Assembly (NCBI GenBank): GCA_011009095.1
Contig: VTPC01091253.1
Location: forward strand, 147,863-211,862
Direction of reading: 5' to 3'
From: Ignelater luminosus
Taxonomy: Eukaryota; Arthropoda; Insecta; Coleoptera; Elateridae
Length of the DNA stretch: 64,000 nucleotides
Below the pieces are notes generated by a model. That model had not been told where the DNA came from, did no database searches, and saw only the letters and a program-made list of their open reading frames with translations. The position numbers were made by a program, and so were the translations under genes. This document shows, in pieces, positions 49,756 to 62,844 of the stretch. The stretch's first letter is position 1; the number at the start of each line of letters is the position of its first letter.

Positions 49756-51244
49756 CTATAATAGGTTATGCTTGCTCTTTCTATGCAAACTTAATACATT
49801 CTTACTAATAAAATAATCCCCACACAAATCACAACCATAAGGTCTCTCTCCCGTATGAATCCTTATATGAAGTTTTAAAGGTGGACGTTGCGAAAAAGAT
49901 TTTGGACAAAATGGACAGTGAAAAGGTTTCTCTCCAGTATGGGAACGAATATGAACAATCAAATTTTCTTTAGTTGCAAATCGTTTACCACATTCTCCAC
50001 ATTCTACTGGTTTTACACCCTCGTGACTATTTAAGTGCTGCTTTAAACCATGACTTACGGAATATTCCTTACCGCAAATATGACAAACGTACCCTTTCTC
50101 ACCTCTATGAGACATCACGTGAAGCTCTAAAGCTCGTTTCTTATAGTAAGCCTTTGCACAAAGGGTACATTTATATTTTTTGTCTTCTTCGTGATTTTCA
50201 TTATGTATCCTCAAGTGCCTTCTCAGATTATCCCTACGACCTCTAATTATTTTCCCACAGATCTCACATTCGTACGTGTGAATCTCGTGATGCGTCGCAA
50301 TATGTTCCTTCAGATGGCTTTGATAAAGAAATCCCTTATTACAAGTTGGACACGTTACAGAAAACTTCTCTGAGTGACGTATCGTGTGAGATTTCAACTG
50401 ACGCATTGATTTGAATTTTTTCGAACAGACCTCGCATTCAAATCTAGCTACAGAGTTATGCCCTTCTTCGTGTAATTTATGCATGTATTTGTCCTTAAAC
50501 GCAGCCGAACACGTTTGACATTTATATGGTCTAGCCGAGCTATGCCTAGCTATATGCTTAGAAAGGTACCTGGTTGAAGAAAATTCTTTTGAACAAATAG
50601 GACACTTCTTATTAGTATGTGTCAGCATGTGTTGTTCAAAATAATGATTGTCAGAGAGTTGTTTCGAGCATATAGGGCATTTTGTGTCATTTTCTGGGGT
50701 ATGGATCTTGGCTATATGAAGTTTAAGATCGTTCCGTCTTTTATAGGCTGTCGGGCAAATATCACACTTGAAAGATTTCTCTTCGCTGTGCGTTATTAAG
50801 TGTTGTCTAAGATTGTCTCTAGTAGCAAACTCTTTTAAGCAAATGTCACATTTGGTGTTGTGTTGTAATAAATGTTTGTTATACTTAACAATGGTATTGA
50901 ATTGTTTTGAACATGTTTGACATGTCAAATCGCTGAGAACGTCGACTTCTTGCTTCACATGCGTTGCTGTGGGATGATGTTTTCCAAAATGAATTTTAAG
51001 ATCGTTTGGTCTTTTGTAAGCTGCTGAACAAATTTCACATTTGTATGGCTTTTCGCTACTATGAGATATTAAGTGACTTTTAAGTTCCTTTCTAGTGAGG
51101 AATTCTTTTGAACAAACGCCACACTTATTGTTGTGCAGTAATAAATGCTTTTTATAGTTGTGGAAATTGACAAGTTGCTTTGAACATGCGTGGCATTTGA
51201 ATTTATTTAAAGGCTTATTATCCTCTCTACTTCCTTGCCACGAT
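49756..51244 (-). CDS. C2H2 zinc-finger terminal exon, 17 fingers, extended N terminus
   Basis: A 495-residue open exon from a 3' splice site (caagatttctgttttcag before 51244), phase 2. The first 95 residues carry three fingers (CHACSKQL, CGVCSKEF, CEICSAAY) that match fingers 1-3 of the family. Then a junction VKQEVDVLSDL, of the kind seen at exon starts, leads into a complete 14-finger set beginning again with CQTCSKQF. The extension is easy to miss because the first GTG start lies at 50958, but the frame is open to the splice site. Fingers 12-14 of the main set have TGEKP/TGERP linkers. Ends NVLSLHRKSKH. Confidence 0.88.
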
Positions 51245-52548
51245 CTGAAAACAGAAATCTTGTATTAAAAATAGAAAAAGGAATAAGTTGATAGCACTAC
51301 TGATACTAAATTATAATATAAGAGAACATTGCTTGGTAGGTCTCTGGTTTCGCTTTCAGTTGATCGTATTCAAAGAGTATCGAAGTTATAAGTTTGGTTA
51401 TCGCTGTTGCGACATGACGACTATGATATTCCACCCGGACTTCAATTGACACCCACATCAAGTCGTAATTGGAAAGTAATATTAAATAGGAATCTAGAAT
51501 CTTATTCATCTATTTTAAGAGAGCTCGCAAAACTAATTGCACAGAATTTTTACAATTTTATCTGATAAACCTGCCCATCTTTGAGCCTACAACCAGTCTG
51601 CTATAAATTCGTTATTTCTGTAAGATTTAAATTAATTACCTAGGTCACTAATTAGACGCGAGTATCCACCTGGAAAAAAGTTGGACTGTTAGTCCATATA
51701 CAATGGTGCAACACAAACAAAAAAAAACTGCTTTAAATTCAGCAAAATCTAAAAACATACCAATCGGTCTTATGTTAGGCGCCAAAAATGGTTGTTACGG
51801 TCAATAACAAAATTAAAAGCTCCCAGCAGACTACTCCTAGAGGAGGAAGCGGATGGAATTGACCACAAAATAGCTTCTTAGGTCAAATAGGTTATAGACA
51901 ACAACCAGAAAAAAATCATAAAACCACCTTCTGGCCCAGGAAGATAACGCCGTCCAAATACCACCTATGGTGGTACCGTAACAAAGAGTCATAACGGATG
52001 ATGGTCTCATGAACAGTGAAAATCCGGCTACCAAATCCTTCAGCTTCATTCATCTACCGTCTTTCCTTTTTAATTCCTAAGAACAGATTGTCAATATTTC
52101 CTTAAGACAGCTATTCAACACCCCATTTATGATGATAATTCATGGTTTCTTGGACGCCTCTCTTGACGAAATGATACTAGTTAGAATGTATGTAACTTAA
52201 AGAATCAATAGAAATGAGGATGAATTGTTCAAAGAGTACAAGTTAAAAATAACTTTGGCAAACGTGTTTGTACGAATCGCTAATATGATCCCCAGTAAAT
52301 CTTGACAGATTAAAGAAGGTAGGTTAACGAGCAAAAATAATATAAAAGGCTAATCATAAAGAAAAATATTTATGTATTCTGATATCGTGTCTGTGATAAC
52401 TAGTAAGTAACTTGAATTAATTTTTATATATATTTTATATTTCCATATAAAACAAAATACATTATCTTTTAGAAATCATAAACAGCAATCACTACTAAAT
52501 ACTAACTAATCGTATCGTTTCAAAAGGTTCAAAACATCACCAACTGAA
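51245..52548. other. Spacer; no gene seen
   Basis: About 1.3 kb of AT-rich sequence. A GGCGCCAAAAATGG motif at about 51779 is loosely like the LTR primer sites elsewhere but has no LTR context. Confidence 0.45.
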
Positions 52549-53749
52549 TTACAATAAATTGTGTTTATTTTTCTGATATAGTTTTAGAGCATTCTTACAA
52601 TTATAAGATTTCTCTCCTGTATGAATTCTCATATGAACCATTAAAGGTGCCCTTTGAGCAAATGTTTCTGGACAAAATTCACATTTGTAAGTCTTTTCTC
52701 TAGTATGCAAACGAGTGTGAACAATCAAAGTGTCTTTAGTTGCAAATCGTTTTCTACATACTCCACATTCCACTGGTTTAGCATTTTCATGGCTGTTTAA
52801 ATGTCTTTTTAAACTCTTAGATACCGCAAATTCTTTACCGCAAATATGGCATACGAATGGCTTTTCTCCTTTGTGAGACATTACATGGGATTCTAAATGC
52901 TGTTTCTTGTAGTATGCTTTTTCACATAAAGTGCACTTGTATTTCTTGTCGTTTATAGCATGGTCTTCCTTGTGTATTCGCATGTGCTGTTTAAGATTAC
53001 CAAGATAATTAAACATTTTCCCGCAAGTTTCACACATATGAGTTTCATTTTCATGAATTGTTAATATGTGAGTTTTTAATTCTGTCTGATTTCGGAATGG
53101 TTTGTTACAAGTTAAGCATTTTGGAGACGATTCTGTATGGCGAACCATATGAACCCTCAACCCAGCTTTAGCCTTAAATAGTTTAAAGCATACATTGCAT
53201 TTAAATTTGGCTACTGCACTATGACGATTTATATGTCTTGTCAACTCTTCTCTACACTTGAATGTAGACGGGCAAATATGACATTTATGTGGTCTATCTG
53301 AATTATGTATGGGTAAGTGTCTAGAAAGGTATCTAGAATGACTAAATTCTTTTGAGCAAATTGGGCACTTTTTATTATGTGTTAGCATATGCCGTTCTAA
53401 ATATTGAATGCTAGTGAATTGTTTGGAACATACAGAGCACTTTGTATCGTTAGCTGTGGTATGAAGTTTCGCTACATGCATGTTAAGATCACTTTTTCTT
53501 TTGTAGGTTGCAGGACAAATATCGCACTTAAATGGCCTTGCCGTGCTATGAATTACTGAATGATGTATAAGTGCACTTCTAGTAGGAAATTCTCTTGAAC
53601 AAACATTACATTTATTGTTGTGAAGTAATAAGTGTTTTTTATATTTGGTAACGATAGTAAATTGTTCCGGGCAGATTTGACATTTTAAGTCATTCAATTC
53701 CTCTCCGTACTCATCCTCTTCGGGTTCCAGTTTGATATCCTCACATAAC
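52549..53749 (-). CDS. C2H2 zinc-finger terminal exon, 13 fingers, last finger broken
   Basis: A 399-residue open exon from a 3' splice site (tgtttttag before 53749), phase 2, starting LCEDIKLEPEED. Thirteen fingers co-linear with the family. The fourteenth has lost its CxxC half: after HTGEKSYN the sequence jumps straight to CKNALKLYQKNKH, an in-frame deletion of about 27 bases against its paralogues. The frame otherwise remains open, so the protein is probably still made, with a weaker C-terminal finger. Confidence 0.85.
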
Positions 53750-56700
53750 CTAAAAACAAAAGCCTTAAATTAGATATCATAAAATTAAGAATGAACAACT
53801 ACGAATATTACATAACCTCAATGTATGTACTTTGTTGTGTAGTAGTACAGACATTTTTATTGAACTCGAAAATCTTAAAAGGCTGGGCGTGAATAGTTAA
53901 CTTGACAATTTGTAATTTTCATTTTATCTCGTTACATTCTAATTCATCTCAACGTTATCCCATTCCATTCTCTACTATTCGCGAATCGTGTTTCACCTTT
54001 CTCGGGCCAGCTCATCGAGAAACTGTCGATTCGCGCTAAATAATATTGAAGAAATAAATAAATAAAATAACAACATCTTCGTGCGCGTGCCTCTTACAAA
54101 CTTCGCGTTACAAACCGACTGTCGATGTCGTCGAATAACTTCCCTTCGGGACTGAAACCATCATCACTACCTTCACGACCGAAAATTCTCAAACAATCGA
54201 ACAAACTCGGCTTTTGAAACGACGCTCCCGACATCGCATCTCCGTCATTCACAATTCATCTCCAGGTTCCACGGGGATCGTTTCGACGACAGTTCCACCG
54301 CATGCTGAAAACTTTCACTACATCTTGATAATACTCATCGCCACTACGAAGGGACGTTCACGTACACGATCAGTGTTTTGTGTTATACGGATGAATGAGA
54401 ATTTTACCAACCGCTTCATATTCACCATCCATCACCACCACCACTCGAGCCAAATCGTCACCCTGTCCGGAGCATGGAAGGACTCCAAGTGACTGCACGC
54501 TAGCGCGCCATCACTTTGGTCGCCACCTAGAACGAAGATCGGTAACGCCCAAAGATCCACGCGACTTCGGCGGATGACGTTATCGTGAAGAAGGTTTAGG
54601 ATGAGACCATTACTATTGCAGTCACCGAATCCACCACCACACCAGACAGCATCAACGTGCAAAACTCGCATCGACCCTGCTATAACGTGCTGTCTGCTTG
54701 ATACTGGTCTTCCATCAACTTACCATCACTAAGCCTGGTGAAGTTCTTGCTCTTAGAGTTCTCGACTATCCATCACCAAATTTATATTGATATGACTAAA
54801 GAGGGCACTATTTCAGAGCAGTTAGTCGAACCAGAAACAACAAGTAACCTGAAGAAAACGCTCTGAGCTTCATCGTTACGCAGCAGTGTTCCATTTCCAA
54901 TTCATTTAGCCAGCAGCAACAACTAGCTCTATCAAAAGCTTTCAGTTCCAGCAGCACCACCATTTTCTTTCTCAGCCTGAACCTTTGTATGTTCCAAGCA
55001 AAAGCTTTGTTTTATTTATTTATAAACACATAAAACCAAACCAGGCAATGACTTCGTCAACCGCCTTTTTCATCACCAACCAATCAAGCAACAGGAAAGG
55101 AAGCTTCACACCTTAGAAGGTATACAACTTTGAAAATCGGTATGGGTGGTCAGCTCATCCAACTTCAGAAACCACCAAGTTCACTTGGCTATCATGAAGA
55201 GTCCACTTCATCACCAGCTCGTCCGTGGTTACTCCAAGGTGAGCCATCTCCAGATGGTGCCACTGCTGAGGCGAATTAAAACGACGTTGTATGAGGATCG
55301 TAAAACATTGAATTTGTTGCTTAAGGATTAACAACGGAACTCTTAGCCAAGCGGCTTCGGCAAACTTTAAATGCGAGGCCACTCCTACGACCCATTGAGT
55401 AAGCCGAACGATAACATCAGCCAACTGAGAAAAACAATGGCTCTGTCCATTCCAATGCACGTACCAGTAAGAGGAGTCGATTCTGGTGCGAGCACCTAGT
55501 GAAGAGTTTCGATTGTTCCCCAGTCTTCCTTTATTTTAAAGATTGCACCTGTTTTTAACTTCGAATCTCTATTTTGTTCAACTTTCTTTCTTTCTTTTGT
55601 TTTGCCCTTTCTATTTTATTTTTGATCCCTTTTCCGTATCAGATTTCTTTTGGTTTGTTGATTGAAATGAAACCAAGGCTTGGGTTGAAAGAGAGAGAGA
55701 GAGAAAGTGATTGAGTTCGCATCTCGGGAGAATCTTCGAAACTGTTGACTGTTGAGAAGGTGGTGATTGATTGTTGCCGCCGTGGAAGTTAAGGTCACTG
55801 CCATGCTGAGTAGTCCAAGACGATTTTTTATTATCCGGGATCCGAGTGTGCTATGGGTGGATCAGCAAATCGGCCAGTAATATTTATCAGACGTTCAAGT
55901 CTCTATAGAGCGCATCGGACTGATCAAGCTCGTTATGCCTTTTGAATTGATCGATTTCTCTTAAATTAATCAACCTTTTTCAAAGGCTTTTCTAGAGAGG
56001 AATCAGATGAGGCAATTAACAGTCTAGCAGCAGCCTAGATTACTTCCTTTTGTAAAAAGGCTTGCCCATCCAAGCCAATAGAAGCTCAAAGAGTCCTTTG
56101 ATAGAACGGTCTATTGGCTGTACTGTCAAGAGTAGGAAAAAAGAAATAAACGAGCCAGGGCAGAACTGCTGTAACGATTTGGATAAAAACCTTAAACAGA
56201 CCAGATAGATCCTGGACAATAAACAAGGAAGAATCGTAAAATCAGCTCCTGACGATTCATTTTTCGAAAGACAACAGGTAGTACCGCAACAACTTCTCGC
56301 CATGGCAATCTGGCAGTTTGAAAAAGTATAATAACAGTTGACGATCTCCTCGACAGTGAACGAGCTCAGTTTCTTCAAGTCGATAAAACCAAACGGAATA
56401 TTCAGATTTGTTTCTGAAGAACCTTAATACCCTGCTTTCAACCAGGATGTGAGATACGTTCCGTCAGTTCGATTGCCAACTTTTTCAGGTTCTTAAGTCT
56501 AATACTCTTTCTTTCGAACTCTTTAAAACAGATTCTCAATAGATATCTGTTGGAAGGAGCTTCCTTCTACAACAAAGTTACCCTCAACAAAGAGATAGCT
56601 TGCCAGCCAAAAGAACGAATAATCTATATACAGGCCAGCTGAGTAAAGTCGGTTTAGAAAGTGCAACTTTGAAGTTGTTTTAGAAGCCAGAAAGTTTTTT

Positions 56701-58751
56701 ACAAACATAAGCAGATGATACACTGGCAGTACCTAGTTACTGCTGGCAATGTAAATAGCTTGTAGAATTATTAAAAAATAATGTGATGAAGATAGTGTCT
56801 CAGTCGATTGTTCAAAGAGTGACATTACCTTCTTCATCAAGAGAAAGATGGTATGGCGCTTTAGAAAATCCAAACTGTACAGTATGTAGAAATTCAAATA
56901 ATTAGGTAGTTAAGTTAGATAGATTTCGGATGGTCGAGAAAATAGTACTAGCAGGTGCTCTAGAACTTCGGTGGTTTGCATGGTGCCGTGCTTGATGATG
57001 CGAGGCGGCTTTTTATTACCTGGGACTAGAGTGTGCTGTGAACGAAGTACCTTTTCACACTGGCTTTTTCCTCTGAACTAAACAATCTTTTCCAATCAGT
57101 AAGACTTCTCAAGTCGGCCAAGTTTTCCTGTTGGTAGTTGCTATTTTTCTAAAGAAGCATTTAACAACAAGCTTCTAATTGAGTTGGTTAATTGTAAGAC
57201 TACGAAAAGATCAGGTTGAAGTCAAATCGAGCTTTACTTTTGAAATATTTAAGATTTCTCAGGTTTATTTTGATCCAATAGAGGCAATAGAAGTTTTAAG
57301 GCTTGTCAAGCTTTTTGGATCAGTCGGTCTTTTGGAATCTGTGCGACTTTCAACTCTATAGGGAGCTTCGGATTGGTCAAACTTTTTTCACCTTTGCAAA
57401 CTGATCGATTACTTTGAATCAGTCAACCTTTTCCGATCGGTAAGGCTTTCCAACCTGGCCGAGTTTTTCCTATTAAGCAATTCTCAAGTCGAGCTTTAGG
57501 CTTTCCTGGGCTAATCTCGTTCTTTAAATTGGGCTTTTTGAGCCAATCGTTGTTCTATTCAAAACTAATCAAGGTTTTTTTATTATATCGCCTTTATTAA
57601 TAAATTTTACATTGTAAACTTAAATATTTCAGTCTAGTCAAACCAAATCAGACGTGATATCTCAGCCCGTACAGGATTATAGAACGGTGCTTCACAATAC
57701 AACCAAATCAAAAAAATGCTGTCCTAAAAGGCCAGTTAGGTTTCAAACAGAAAGAAAAGTGGTAGTTTATAATAGGCAAGCTGAGTGTCTTAAGTCTTCC
57801 AGCTCAGGGGTTATATACTGCTTGTTGATAAAAGACGCTGGGTAGAAACTTCAATTGTTATTTAGAAGTTTAGGACAACGAGTAACTAGCTCTAAGTTGG
57901 AGACGGATAGGTTCACCAAACAAAATTTAACCTTCAATGGACAAAACTAGTTTGCTTTTGTCAAAATCAATGAGTGGCAGTCCCTGAAGACATGCCACTT
58001 AATAAATCCATCGCGACATTGAAATCGGGCAAATCTTCAAGCCTGTTATTGTTGGATCAATTACTTTGTATTACGAAATTGGCGCTTCACTTACCTTATT
58101 AATATCACGAAAAAATCTGAAATTAACAATTTGATTCATTTGTGCTGAAATTGATTATGCAATATGCAAGCTAGTCTACCTTAAATTGGTCTGGACGTTT
58201 ACCTAGCGTATCAATTAACGTTCGCTTTAAAATATAAATCTGGTATGAATTATATTTATGTTCGTTAATGACCAGTTTTTGCAGAGGTGGGCAAATTTGG
58301 CCCCCAAGGCTGGATTGGCTCGTATAGAGACAAAACGCGTCAGAATCAAATTCTTTCTGTTCGGAAGTTAGCTTGTGGTGATAAATTTTCCCACCTCTGC
58401 CCTAAAGCATTGTCATACCTGCCTACAGTCTTAATATTTTTCAAACTCACAAAGCAGATACAATGCTACCTTGGACTTAAGGCATAATGGTGACCACCAT
58501 AAACCACCTACTTTCATTTTCCTCATTTCTGTAAATATTAAGGCTACATAATAACAGCATTTATGGAAAACATTTTTATTTCGAAAAGAGAAAATACAGA
58601 AACACAAACAGTTAACACATATTAACACTAAGATAATCTAGAGTAAAACATTTTTCTAACTATACACTTCTTATGCTCATCCTGTCCACAAGGTATCATT
58701 TGGTATTAATGTCGAGTAGAATTTTGGGACAACCGACATTTTCAATTTTGT
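53750..58751. other. 5-kb spacer with dispersed repeats; no gene seen
   Basis: A GC-richer stretch at 53930-55800 contains the repeat shared with 48515-48590 (at 54965-55040) and with 45196 (at 55540), plus a GA run at 55687-55705. The block tttttattacctgggactagagtgtgctgtg (about 57007-57040) recurs in diverged form at about 55825-55855. A minus-strand AATAAA at 58576-58581 would serve the exon above. No open frame shows a known family. Confidence 0.5.
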
Positions 58752-59676
58752 TCATTTACCCGAATGGTTATTTAAATGGTTTTCAAGTCTCTTCAATGTA
58801 GCCAGCACTTTTCCACAAATTTGACACACAAATGGCTTATCTCTTCTGTGAGTCTTTAAGTGCTCGCTTAAAGACTTGCGATCGTAATACGCCTTTTCGC
58901 AAGGATCACACTTAAATTTTCCCTCACCTTTATGTATTCTCACATGCTTTATAGCTGAGGAACTGGTTTTGCTTATTTTCTTGCAAATCATACATTTATA
59001 AGATTGATTATCTTCGCATATTTCTAAATGGACAGCACTTATGTGAGCCTTCATTAGATAATATGATTGAAAGGTTTCAGGGCAAACATCGCATTCCATT
59101 TTAGTCATTAAACGTTGATGAGTTTTCATATGAAAATCAATTTGAGCTTTACTTTTAAATGGAACCAAACAAACTTGACATTTAAATTTTCCATTTAAAC
59201 CATGAGAAACCATACAATAGTTAACGTTAGGGATGTTACCAAACTGTCTTAAGCAAATGTTGCACTGTGTTTTATCATGTGTCAACGTGTGCTGTTCAAA
59301 ATCAGAAATGTCAGAGAGTTGTTTCGAACGTTTGGTATTATCTTCAGTCATTAAAGTATGACCTGTTTCTACATGATGTCTTAAGTCCTTTAATCGTTTA
59401 TATACAGCTGTGCAAAATCGACATCTAAATAAATTTAACTTAGCATGTGTTACTAAATGGTCCTCGAGACTACGTTCGGAAAAGAATGCTTTTGAACAAA
59501 CGACACATTTATTATTGTGTGAAAACATATGTTTTTTGTAAGGACGAACGTTAGTAAATTGCTGTGAACAAATCTGGCATTTCAAGTCAGCCAGTATTGA
59601 TTTAGAAAATTCATCATTCAGTAATAATTTAGAGAGTTGGTAATTCTTCTTTTGCGATTTAACGAGTTGAGGTAAT
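58752..59676 (-). CDS. Truncated C2H2 zinc-finger terminal exon
   Basis: A 307-residue open exon from a 3' splice site (ttttgttttcag before 59676), phase 2, starting LPQLVKSQKKNY. It follows the family order up to finger 11 and stops after NNHSGK, so the three canonical C-terminal fingers are missing. One finger has lost both cysteines (TKRSKQL where paralogues read TKCPICLKQL), and another has Y and C where histidine is expected. The frame is open, but it looks like an exon losing function. It may make a protein without the main DNA-binding fingers. Confidence 0.7.
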
Positions 59677-60889
59677 CTGAAAACAAAATTATAACATTAG
59701 AAGACTATAAATCTCAAATCTAATTTTAAAAATTAAAAATATATGTTGCGTACACCTCTAGCTTTTATTTTATGCTTATAAGGTTAGAATTTCTCCTAAT
59801 GTGAAGTTTGCTTACCACCATCTATCTAAATTATGCCCTGGGACCTGAGCCAGTTCCTGATACAAAGATAAAAAAGTCTACGCTTCTTAGCAAAGGAAGG
59901 CATCAATTGTTGAATACTGAAGTAGCAAAACCACCATCAGCCTATTTAGTTAGTATTCCCGTAAGAATAAAATTGGCGTTCTGGAAATTTTAAAATTATT
60001 TTTGTGTGTAAAAAATTCTTACCACTGCGCATTTATAATTTCTTGTACCTTTTCAGTATGAATATTTAATTATACTAAGTTAATACATATAATAAAATTT
60101 CCGACCTCAAACGGGACTTGAGCCTGTGACCAATGGTTAACTAGATCAACATTTGGACCAAAATCTCCCAAAGAAGCTTAGTCGACAACAATGATCCGAC
60201 CAAGTCAGAATTAGATAATAGCTTGAACTTCGATTTTTTATTTCCCTATTTCATAAGAAAAGTCTCGTAAAGACCTGTTAGATCATTTTTAAGAACAGTG
60301 TGGCGTTTGAACTTGCAACATGTAGTAAATATAGCAGACAGAAGAAAAAAGAAAGAGGTTTACGCAACTTCATTGTTGCATACTGAAGTAGCAAGACCAG
60401 CACATCAATTTTAAGTGTTTTCTGATGAATTCTAGCGATTTGTATTTGAGTTATTTCGGAAATTGAGGTTCTAGTATTCCACTAGGTGTACATCTGAAAC
60501 TTAAATTTGTCAATCTGAAGGCTTGAAAATCATTTTCTGAGGTAAAGAATTCTTACTTCTGGTTTCACAGTTCGATTATTGAGCATCCCCGAACAATTCC
60601 TTACAAGCGTAAGGGTAGAAAGTTAGACCGACACAGACAGGGATAATTAAAAACAAACTTTGCTAAGTCGGCGAAACAATAGATATAGACAGAGATTTTC
60701 TAAAATTTTAAAACCTACCAATTCGCTTCTATAGGAAGAAAGACACGTAAGCTACTCGCGTTCATGTGTAAGAACTCAAACTACAAGATCTGTGGTTTCA
60801 CAATATCTCGTAACCTCCCTTCAAAGTTTTTTTTATACAAAGCAATCTTCCATTTCATATAGAATTTGACTTGGAAAATAAATTAACAA
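59677..60889. other. Spacer; no gene seen
   Basis: AT-rich. A short block (gcatcaattgttgaatactgaagtagcaa, about 59899) recurs in diverged form near 60375, a small local duplication. No supported gene. Confidence 0.45.
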
Positions 60890-62200
60890 AGTCTACTTAA
60901 TCCTGGTCCTCCCCAATGTAAGCAGCACGTTATCGCTGAGAAGAAACTGTTTATCTGCTCACGAAAGGTCGACAAAGTTGCAGCGCTGCAGTTTTCATTT
61001 CTCTCGACCATGTGGCTGACTGTATTTTTGAGTTTTAATGTTGTGTTCCGGTATAGCTGCATGTAGCTGTAGGTAAGATCGGCCCCAGGACAACACGGGA
61101 ACGATGTTGCAGCCGGGTGTCTGTAATTAATCCAAACTGTAACTGGGAATTGAAAATCTGTAGGCGAACTCAGACCAGAACCGACAGAGGAAAGAGAAAA
61201 GATCTGGTACATGGAAGATCCACAGACTGCATACTTTCACGCATTACACAGAACTTAGAAAAAAAGATTTTCGAGGTTAATTTTCTTACTCCAGAGACGT
61301 GGCTGTTCTAACCGTTATCGCCTCTTCAGACAAAAAGACGTTTAGAATTGGTAATGAATATACTAATACTAGCGGCACACGTCGAGACAGCCAATTCCGT
61401 GACGACCATGGGCTTCGGCACTAGGCGTAATCGCTGATGTTGAAATGATTACAGCAGTAGTTAAACAGCGATGATTGCCGACATCGCCGTTATGTGTTCA
61501 CAGTGAGTGTGATACCAAGATAGCATGGGAAGCGTAAACCCAACGACAATAGTCGAAACGGACGTCCATTGGGCCGTAAAGCAAAGAGAATGTAGTCGAG
61601 TGCCTGCGACTTCAGACGCAGAATAAATGCTGACTGTAATTGGGAATAGGAATGCTGCAGTCAAACATAGATCAAAACAGTATCCCTCCGGGAAAAAACT
61701 GGAAAGGACTTCCGAAAAGGGCTTGAACATAGAGGAATGACAGCCGACAACTGTACACTTTCACGCATTACACGAAACTTATTTAGAAGAAAATTATAAT
61801 TTTCGAGGTTAATTTTCCGATACTTCGTTAGCCAAGAAGGATGTTTGGAGTTAGTGATGAACGCACTAGTTAACATCAGCGATCTTCGATTATGGCATGT
61901 CATTATTGTTACTATTAAGATGTCTGCAACAGTAATTGAACAGTTAGTCGTGTGGTTGGGGCAGCAACGTTGGGTATGGAGTGACGATTGAAGTACGGTG
62001 AATGGGTTGAATGCGGAGACAGAGTGTCGACTAAGGCAGAGGACGTTGTCAGTGGGTGCTGGGGTTTGTAACGTCGACGGTTGCCGACCAGGATGTTGGG
62101 CGTCAGCATGGTGGGACGTTGACGCTGACGACAGGAATGTATTGGTTATGGTAACGTCAATTGTTCGACTTTGCTCAGGATACAGTGGTGATTCGGGATC
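60890..62200. repeat. Dispersed repeat family, copies 2 and 3
   Basis: Two adjacent copies (about 60890-61480 and 61490-62200) of the family seen at 39960-40690, in the same orientation. Shared landmarks: tttcacgcattacac (61236, 61758), ttttcgaggttaatttt (61266, 61800) and gttgccgaccaggatg (62081). No intact frame. Confidence 0.6.
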
Positions 62201-62844
62201 TTGAATGCTGGAAGTATTGGATGCTTTTAATGCATGCGGATTTTTTTTTATTACAGCACCTTATAGCAATGTATGAATATGAGATGGTGGGAGGTGATAA
62301 AAGAAATGATGTAGTGGTAAATTTGTTAAGGATTGGAAAGATGGAGAATTGGCTGGTGATGTTGGCTCAATGATGGTTGACAAAGAGGATGAGTTTGTCC
62401 TGCATTCCATATTTATACCAAACATGCTAGCCGATTTGGCAAGGTCAATTCTTGAGCTTTTTGACAATGTATGAAGTGCTACCTCTTCTACACTTTTGTT
62501 TTAAACTGTTCTTGGCCTTTTTCTTAACAATCACACGATTAAACTACCCTTGAGAGTACTAGCAGTTTCGCAACATAATTTTAAAGCATTTATCATTATT
62601 TTCAAGAAACAGCTGTAGTTTATTATTGACAGTGACCAGTTATTGTTGTCATCTATATTTAACTGGCCACTGTTGACAATCTTTGACTATAATGTATCTA
62701 TCATATTCTCAAAGAAACAGATTTTGTACAAAAATATTTTATTAATATCAGTTTAAATTAAAACAATAAATAATATAAAAATGAGTACCAGTTAATTCTT
62801 TCTGTTTAAAATATTAATAGCCACTATACAATTATACAATGTAC
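62201..62844. other. Spacer; no gene seen
   Basis: AT-rich, with a minus-strand AATAAA at 62738-62743 at the position expected for the decayed exon above it. Confidence 0.45.

Noticed and set aside
54214..54671. Histidine- and serine-rich open frames in the 54-kb GC-richer stretch
   Set aside because: Frames overlap on both strands, show no domain and share sequence with dispersed repeats.
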